From Acidobacteriota bacterium (GTDB taxonomy: Bacteria > Acidobacteriota > Terriglobia > Acidiferrales > UBA7541), in the NCBI GenBank assembly GCA_003224235.1, contig QHYU01000057.1, positions 1 to 58,499 of the forward strand: a DNA stretch of 58,499 nucleotides. The letters are read 5' to 3'. Positions 53,586 through 58,499 of the stretch are shown here, piece after piece; position 1 is the first letter of the stretch; each line of letters starts with the position of its first letter. The notes under the pieces were generated by a model. It was not told the DNA's origin. It was given only the letters and a program-made list of their open reading frames with translations, and did no database searches. The translations under genes and the position numbers were made by a program.

Positions 53586-53599
53586 AAAGGCATTCCTTT
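53586..53599. repeat. Short palindromic intergenic repeat
   Basis: AAAGGCATTCCTTT upstream of the peptidase-MA gene, one of several AGGxATxCCT-type hairpins in the window. Confidence 0.35.
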
Positions 53600-53783
53600 T
53601 TGCGCGCGGAATGTCGGGCCGGCGGATAACGACAGGCAAGGGTGTCGATCCTGCCGGCTCTGCCCTGGTCCCTTGAGATTTGCCCGCCGGCGCACTACAC
53701 TCTCTCGCCGCGGCGGCGACCGCAGCGTCTGGTTTCGCCGCGAACACTTGCAGCAACGGTGAAGAATCTCACTGGAGGACGAT

Positions 53784-54254
53784 ATGCTGAGTCGCTCGGA
53801 GATTTTTGCACTGGCCATTTTGTTATTGGCAGCCGTTCCCATGGTTCTAGGCACATTCTCTTCCCCAGCCAACCCCGCGAAACGCCGTACGATCAATCTC
53901 CCCAATCGCTCCGTTCAGGCGCCGTTCAGCGACGGCGTGCTGGTGGGCAACACGCTCTATCTGGCCGGCCGCTTGGGCCTCGACCCGAAGACGGGCAAGG
54001 TGCCCGAAGACCTGGAGCAGGAAATCCGCCTGCTGCTCGATGGGATAAAGGCCACTCTGGGCGAGGCGGGAATGACCATGGATGACCTCGTCTCGGTGCA
54101 GGTGTTCTGCCCCGATTTGTCGCTCTACGACAAATTCAATGCGGTTTATCGCAGCTACTTCACCAAGGATTTTCCTGCGCGGGCTTTCATCGGTTCAGGA
54201 CCGCTGCTGCGCGGCGCGCACTTTGAGGCGCAAGCCATCGCCGTCAAGCCCTGA
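53784..54254 (+). CDS. Exported RidA/YjgF-family protein
   Basis: Trimeric RidA-fold protein. Cytosolic members hydrolyse reactive enamines/imines. Here ATG 53784 with GGAGG upstream is followed by a hydrophobic N-terminal segment (IFALAILLLAAVPMVLG), so the product is exported or membrane-anchored. The domain runs from GVLVGNTLYLAGRLGLDPKTG through TMDDLVSVQVFCPDLSLYDKFNAVY, with the catalytic-type Arg in FPARAFIGSG. 156 residues. Divergent from the peptidase-MA gene. Confidence 0.88.
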   Translation: MLSRSEIFALAILLLAAVPMVLGTFSSPANPAKRRTINLPNRSVQAPFSDGVLVGNTLYLAGRLGLDPKTGKVPEDLEQEIRLLLDGIKATLGEAGMTMDDLVSVQVFCPDLSLYDKFNAVYRSYFTKDFPARAFIGSGPLLRGAHFEAQAIAVKP

Positions 54255-54527
54255 GAAGTATGCGTTTCGCAAGTGCTGGGGTCCACGCCACACGAGCACC
54301 GGCGGGCGATTGCGGGCTTTAATCTTACGGCTCTCAAGCGTCATCCGGATAAATTGTCGGCAGATTCATAGTCTTCGGCCTTTCGTCATTGTCTTTGATC
54401 TGCCCCCACACTAGACTGCTCGCTTTTACAAACGCCCGATGACTTGGAGCCAACATCCGAGGACTGACTACTGACAACAGACGATCGACACCTGATAGCT
54501 CATAGCCCCCAGCTTTCGACTGGTTCC

Positions 54528-55457
54528 ATGCCCCAACGTCTCAAAGCTGATCTCGCGCTCGGGCTCTGCACGCTGCTCTGGGGCGCGACGTTCGTGGTGG
54601 TGAAAGAGGCGCTCACTCACGCTTCGGTTTTCGCCTTCCTGGCCGTACGGTTTTTACTGGCGACGCTCTTGATGGCGGTGATTCATCGCTCCGCCGCGAG
54701 CCGAGTGACCCGTGCGGAGATCTGGGCCGGCGCGCAAATCGGCTTCTTCATGTTCGCTGGCTACGTCTTTCAGACCCTGGGACTGTTGCAGACCACTCCC
54801 TCGAAGGCTGCATTCATCACCGGCTCTGGAGTGGTGTTGGTCCCGGTGCTGATGGCGATGTTCTGGGGCCGCCGCATCAATGCCTGGGTCTGGGGCGGCG
54901 CGCTCGCCGCGCTGCTGGGGCTTTACTATCTCACTGTGCCGCCATCCGGCCTGAGCGAACTCAATCGGGGCGACCTGTTGGTGTTTGCCTGCGCCGTGTT
55001 GTTCGCCCTGCACATCATTTTCGTCGGGCGTTACAGCCCGCATCATTCGGTCGGCGCGCTGAGTTTTCTGCAAGTGGCCACAACGGCCGTCCTCACCTTG
55101 TTGGCGCTTCCGGTGCTGGCATGGACGGGCTGGGAGGCGCCGCGGCTGGACTGGAATGGCGCGCTGGTGTTCGCCGTGCTGGTCACCGCGGTACTCGCCA
55201 CCGCGGTGGCGTTTTCCGTGCAGGTGTGGTCGCAGCAGTACACCACACCCACGCACACGGCCATTATCTTCAGTCTCGAGCCGGTGTTCGCCGGGCTCAC
55301 CTCCTATCTGGTTCTGCGCGAGCAACTTGGCCGCCGCGGGCTGCTCGGAGCCGGACTGATCCTAGCCGGCATCGTGCTGGCGGAGCTGAAAGGTCCCACG
55401 CAAGCCGCCGCGGAATCGCCTGGCCCGGTCACAGAGTCCCCCGAAGAAGGCTCCTAG
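54528..55457 (+). CDS. EamA/DMT-superfamily transporter
   Basis: Ten-helix drug/metabolite transporter, inner membrane. Two EamA repeats: the first from residue 8 (ADLALGLCTLLWGATFVVVKEAL), the second from about 146 (GDLLVFACAVLFALHIIFVG). The conserved end-of-repeat motif SLEPVFAGLTSYLVLREQL is present. 309 residues. Substrate cannot be inferred. Transcribed towards leuD, 47 bp from its stop. Confidence 0.92.
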   Translation: MPQRLKADLALGLCTLLWGATFVVVKEALTHASVFAFLAVRFLLATLLMAVIHRSAASRVTRAEIWAGAQIGFFMFAGYVFQTLGLLQTTPSKAAFITGSGVVLVPVLMAMFWGRRINAWVWGGALAALLGLYYLTVPPSGLSELNRGDLLVFACAVLFALHIIFVGRYSPHHSVGALSFLQVATTAVLTLLALPVLAWTGWEAPRLDWNGALVFAVLVTAVLATAVAFSVQVWSQQYTTPTHTAIIFSLEPVFAGLTSYLVLREQLGRRGLLGAGLILAGIVLAELKGPTQAAAESPGPVTESPEEGS

Positions 55458-55504
55458 ACACCAAATCTCATGTGTCTGTGTCTCGCGGCGGAGGTTTCCG
55501 GAAC

Positions 55505-56146
55505 CTACTTCGACGGCTCGGAGATGATGACGTCCACGGGGTCGTACATGGTCGCAGTGGGTTGGTAGCGCTTCTCGAAGGCAGCGATTTCGGCCTTGTG
55601 CTCGAGCGTCATACCGATGTCGTCAAGACCCTTGAGCAGGATCTGCTTGCGGAAGGGGTCGATCTCGAAGGTGAGTTTGAGCGCAAAATCGTCGGTGATG
55701 GTCTGGTTGGGAAGGTCGGCGGCCAGGCGATATCCGATGTGTTGCTCAGTGCGGCGAAACAGTTCCTCCACTTGGGCATCGGGCAAAGTGACAGGCAGAA
55801 TGCCGTTCTTGAAGCAGTTGTTGTAGAAGATGTCGGCAAAGCTGGGCGCAATCACCACCCGGAAGCCGTAGTCGAGCACGCCCCAGGGTGCATGCTCGCG
55901 GCTCGAACCGCAGCCGAAATTGGCGCGCCCCAACAGCACCGAGGCGCCCTGGTACCGCGGCCAGTTGAGCACAAACTCTGGATTCGGCTTTTCGCCGTCA
56001 AGATAGCGCCAGTCGAAAAAAAGCAGGCGGCCGTAACCCTCCCGGGTCAGCAGCTTGCAAAACTGCTTGGGGATCATCTGATCGGTATCGACGTTAACGC
56101 GATCGAGCGGCGCCACAAGTCCTGCGTGTGTGCTGAAAGGTTGCAT
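55505..56146 (-). CDS. leuD: 3-isopropylmalate dehydratase small subunit
   Basis: Swivelling-domain subunit of isopropylmalate isomerase in leucine synthesis. [38 protein letters not shown] style motif ([20 protein letters not shown]) and [18 protein letters not shown] are signatures. 213 residues, complete. It lies 27 bp downstream of leuC in the same operon. Confidence 0.96.
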   Translation of the reverse strand: MQPFSTHAGLVAPLDRVNVDTDQMIPKQFCKLLTREGYGRLLFFDWRYLDGEKPNPEFVLNWPRYQGASVLLGRANFGCGSSREHAPWGVLDYGFRVVIAPSFADIFYNNCFKNGILPVTLPDAQVEELFRRTEQHIGYRLAADLPNQTITDDFALKLTFEIDPFRKQILLKGLDDIGMTLEHKAEIAAFEKRYQPTATMYDPVDVIISEPSK

Positions 56147-56173
56147 CGTTACGTGCGACAGGTGCGACTCTCC

Positions 56174-57601
56174 TCAAGCTTCCAGATCCACGTCCCATTC
56201 GCGAATGTCCACGAAGTGGCCGGCAATGGCGGCTGCAGCAGCCATGATCGGGCTGACCAGGTGTGTGCGCCCGCCTTTGCCTTGGCGACCCTCGAAATTA
56301 CGATTCGAGGTGCTGGCGCAGCGCTCTCCGGACGGCAGCACATCAGGGTTCATGCCGATGCACATACTGCACCCGGCATCGCGCCAGTCGAATCCCGCCT
56401 CGCGAAAAACTTTATCGAGCCCTTCTTTTTCCGCCTGCGCCTTGACGACGCGCGAACCAGGCACCACCAACGCCCCCTTGAGCGTGCGCGCTACTTTCTT
56501 GCCGGCCACCACACGCGCGGCTGCGCGCAGGTCTTCCAAGCGCGAGTTGGTGCAGGAGCCGATGAAGACGCGGTCGAGTGGAATATCTACCAGCCGCGTA
56601 CCGGCCTTCAAGCCCATATACTCGAGGGCGCGCGCTGCGGCCTTTTGCTGGTCGGAGTCGGAAAACGAGCCGGGATCAGGCACGCGCCCGGTCACGCTGG
56701 TGACCATGCCGGGGTTGGTGCCCCAGGTGACTTGCGGGGCGATGTCGGCGGCCTTCACTTCCAACCGGGCATCGAATTTCGCGTCGGGGTCGCTGGCGAT
56801 GGTTTTCCAGCGCTCGACAGCGGCCTGGAAACCCTGGCCGCGCGGCACGAACGGCCGGCCCTCCAGGTAGGCGAAAGTGGTTTCGTCCGGCGCGATCATC
56901 CCCGCGCGCGCTCCTCCTTCGATGGACATGTTGCAGATGGTCATGCGTCCTTCCATGGAGAGAGCGCGGATAGCCTCGCCAGTATATTCAAAGATGTGTC
57001 CGATCCCGCCGCCGATCCCGATCTTCCCGATGATGGCCAGGATGATGTCCTTAGCGGTAACGCCGCGCGGGCGTTTGCCGTCGACGACGATCTGCATGGT
57101 TTTCGAGCGGAATTGGGAGAGGCATTGCGTGGCCAGGACGTGCTCGACTTCGCTGGTACCGATGCCAAACGCCAGGGTGCCAAAGGCGCCGTGCGTCGAG
57201 GTGTGGCTGTCGCCGCAAACAATGGTATGTCCCGGCTGCGTGATGCCCAGCTCGGGCCCGATGATGTGCACGATGCCCTGGTTGAGGCTGTGCATGTCAA
57301 ACAGCCGAACTCCCGTTTCCCGGCAGTTGCGTGCCAACGCTTCAAACTGCAGGGCGGCGTCCTTGTCCAGGATGGGAAGCTCGCGGCCCTTGGTGGGCAC
57401 CGAATGGTCCATCACCGCAAAGGTGAGTTCCGGCCTGCGCACTTTGCGGCTCTCGGCCTTTAGCCCGGCAAACGCCTGCGGGGAAGTGCCTTCATGGATG
57501 AAATGCCGGTCGATATAGATCAAAGCGGGTTGGCCGGGGGCCTCATGGACCAGATGGGCTTCCCAAATTTTTTCATACATCGTGCGAGGACGCGATATCA
57601 T
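56174..57601 (-). CDS. leuC: 3-isopropylmalate dehydratase large subunit
   Basis: Aconitase-family [4Fe-4S] enzyme subunit for leucine synthesis. ATG 57601 ([13 protein letters not shown]) matches typical LeuC N-termini; ATG 57580 is the alternative, and neither has a clear ribosome site. Active-site and cluster motifs: [51 protein letters not shown] and [11 protein letters not shown], the last two supplying cluster cysteines. 475 residues. The leader region up to degP is 263 bp; no leucine-attenuator peptide was recognised. Confidence 0.96.
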   Translation of the reverse strand: MISRPRTMYEKIWEAHLVHEAPGQPALIYIDRHFIHEGTSPQAFAGLKAESRKVRRPELTFAVMDHSVPTKGRELPILDKDAALQFEALARNCRETGVRLFDMHSLNQGIVHIIGPELGITQPGHTIVCGDSHTSTHGAFGTLAFGIGTSEVEHVLATQCLSQFRSKTMQIVVDGKRPRGVTAKDIILAIIGKIGIGGGIGHIFEYTGEAIRALSMEGRMTICNMSIEGGARAGMIAPDETTFAYLEGRPFVPRGQGFQAAVERWKTIASDPDAKFDARLEVKAADIAPQVTWGTNPGMVTSVTGRVPDPGSFSDSDQQKAAARALEYMGLKAGTRLVDIPLDRVFIGSCTNSRLEDLRAAARVVAGKKVARTLKGALVVPGSRVVKAQAEKEGLDKVFREAGFDWRDAGCSMCIGMNPDVLPSGERCASTSNRNFEGRQGKGGRTHLVSPIMAAAAAIAGHFVDIREWDVDLEA

Positions 57602-57744
57602 GCACAGTGATTCTAACAGGGCCTTGGTTTTCCGCCAACCCCGGCGAGGCCTGCCGCGAAAGGCGCAACGCCAGGCCGAGAGAGCGAATCTAACCACGTA
57701 GGGGAAGTGCGCAGAGGCGCGCCTTTCCCCGCAGCGGCCGGAGG

Positions 57745-57760
57745 CTGTCCTTTCGGACAG
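57745..57760. terminator. Hairpin between leuC and degP leaders
   Basis: CTGTCC-TTTC-GGACAG stem followed by a short TTTG on the plus strand. There is no plus-strand gene before it, so a terminator role is doubtful. It could be a repeat or leader structure. Confidence 0.25.
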
Positions 57761-57814
57761 TTTGCTCACACGAACCGGCTGCTGTCGTCTAACAGTCCGA
57801 GGCGCCAGAGGTGG

Positions 57815-57820
57815 TATAAT
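57815..57820 (+). promoter_or_regulatory. Consensus -10 box of the HtrA/DegP gene
   Basis: Perfect TATAAT 45 bp upstream of ATG 57865. A 17-bp-spaced -35 (ACAGTC) is poor, so activation by another factor is possible. Confidence 0.5.
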
Positions 57821-57864
57821 TGCCTCTTTTATGCTATGCATTCACGACGCAGGGGAGAAACCCA

Positions 57865-58499
57865 ATGGGCATTCAAATCCGAGAGTTGATGGTCTGGGCT
57901 AAGCACCGCAAAGTCCTGGCGACCTTGCTGGTGGTGGTGACCCTGTCCGTCGGGATATTGATCGGCACGGTAGTTTCCGGCCGCGTGGGAGCAGCCAAGA
58001 ATCTGGTGGGCGGCGGTGCGACGCCCCTGGCTATTCCCGATCCGGTGCAGCTATCGAGCACTTTCGCCGCTATTGTCAACAAGGTGGAACCGGCGGTGGT
58101 AAACATTTCCACCACCCAAGTAATCGAGCGCAAGCACGGAACCCGTCGCCCGCGCGGGAACAGGGACCAGGACCCGTTCCAGGATTTCTTTGACCGCTTC
58201 TTCGACTTTCCCGACCAGGGACCTGCCGCCGAGCGCAGTTTGGGCTCCGGCGTGAATGTGGACAAGAAGGGCTACATCCTAACTAACAATCACGTGGTCG
58301 AGCAGGCCACTAAGATTCAGGTCCAGTTGCACGGGGAATCCACTCGCTACACCGCTAAGGTGATCGGCACCGATGAAGAGACCGACTTGGCTGTGATCAA
58401 GATTGAGGCCAACCGCGACCTGCCGACCGCCAAGCTGGGCAACTCGGATGGCGTCCAGGTAGGGGACTGGGCACTGGCTATCGGCAGCCCGTTCGGCCT
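57865..58499 (+). CDS. degP: HtrA/DegP-family serine protease, truncated by window end
   Basis: Periplasmic trypsin-like protease/chaperone for misfolded envelope proteins. ATG 57865 follows AGGGGAG. The first 212 codons are in the window: an N-terminal membrane anchor (VLATLLVVVTLSVGILIG), a Gln/Asp/Phe-rich loop (DPFQDFFDRFFDFPDQ), and the protease core with catalytic His in YILTNNHVVEQ and Asp in DEETDLAVIKI. The Ser motif and PDZ domains lie beyond the edge. Upstream is a perfect TATAAT. Confidence 0.93.
   Translation, partial: MGIQIRELMVWAKHRKVLATLLVVVTLSVGILIGTVVSGRVGAAKNLVGGGATPLAIPDPVQLSSTFAAIVNKVEPAVVNISTTQVIERKHGTRRPRGNRDQDPFQDFFDRFFDFPDQGPAAERSLGSGVNVDKKGYILTNNHVVEQATKIQVQLHGESTRYTAKVIGTDEETDLAVIKIEANRDLPTAKLGNSDGVQVGDWALAIGSPFG

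Noticed and set aside
54255-54527. Possible regulatory RNA before the EamA transporter
   Set aside because: I could not identify a stable conserved fold, riboswitch motif or terminator; nothing beyond unremarkable intergenic sequence.
55121-57463. 780-codon plus-strand open frame over leuD and leuC
   Set aside because: Antisense shadow of two well conserved leucine genes; no ribosome site and no domain recognisable.
1-58499. CRISPR array, complete insertion sequence or prophage
   Set aside because: No regularly spaced repeats, no transposase, integrase or phage structural gene was seen anywhere in the window.

Overview
The window reads as one GC-rich bacterial chromosome segment, most probably from an Acidobacteriota member. 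That placement is an inference from the gene repertoire: an Oar-like TonB receptor with an N-terminal carboxypeptidase-regulatory domain, a PilC/PilB/PilMNO-type cluster followed by an atypical pseudopilin, an Mla-type lipid transport operon headed by a partner-switching pair, and many secreted amidohydrolases and peptidases. No 16S rRNA gene is present to confirm it.

Layout. 1-2751: a TonB-receptor gene running off the left edge, broken by an internal deletion/frameshift. 3080-9312: a seven-gene type IV pilus/type II secretion operon (gspF/pilC, pilB, pilM, pilN, pilO, a PilP-position gene, a pseudopilin) whose last gene is truncated by an exact 65-bp tandem duplication. 9674-15237: lytic transglycosylase, HAD phosphatase, amidohydrolase, threonine synthase, AlaX-type editing protein. 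15352-21312: a heavy-metal-type RND efflux operon whose inner-membrane pump carries an in-frame amber codon and a second frameshifting deletion. 22315-25198: an intact tRNA-Ala(CGC), a 2.8-kb stretch of mostly gene fragments plus an APH-like kinase and a FecR-like protein, and a 24-bp copy of the tRNA 3' end. This is the signature of a small decayed island integrated at the tRNA. 25230-29476: a six-gene minus-strand operon (anti-sigma kinase, STAS protein, MlaE, MlaF, MlaD, PqiC-like lipoprotein), with a divergent PP2C phosphatase. 30558-33195: a CelD-like acyltransferase and an ATP-grasp protein. 33590-37598: CtpA protease, divergent tatA-tatC, and a glutaminyl-cyclase-like lipoprotein. 37884-48151: housekeeping metabolism (nadB, aroB, ubiE/menG, the methionine-salvage genes mtnB-mtnD-mtnC, truA, an aldehyde dehydrogenase, a LeuA-like synthase). 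48491-55457: M20 peptidase, amidohydrolase, peptidase-MA/TPR protein, exported RidA homologue, EamA transporter. 55505-57601: leuC-leuD. 57865-end: a truncated HtrA/DegP protease.

The strongest non-routine signals are the tRNA-Ala island bounded by a direct repeat, and an unusual density of small lesions in otherwise conserved genes: two frameshifting internal deletions, one apparent in-frame deletion in nadB, one exact 65-bp duplication, one amber codon and one TGA at a probable Cys codon. Whether these lesions are biological or come from assembly cannot be decided from sequence alone. Short palindromic repeats recur in many intergenic gaps and perhaps inside some coding regions.
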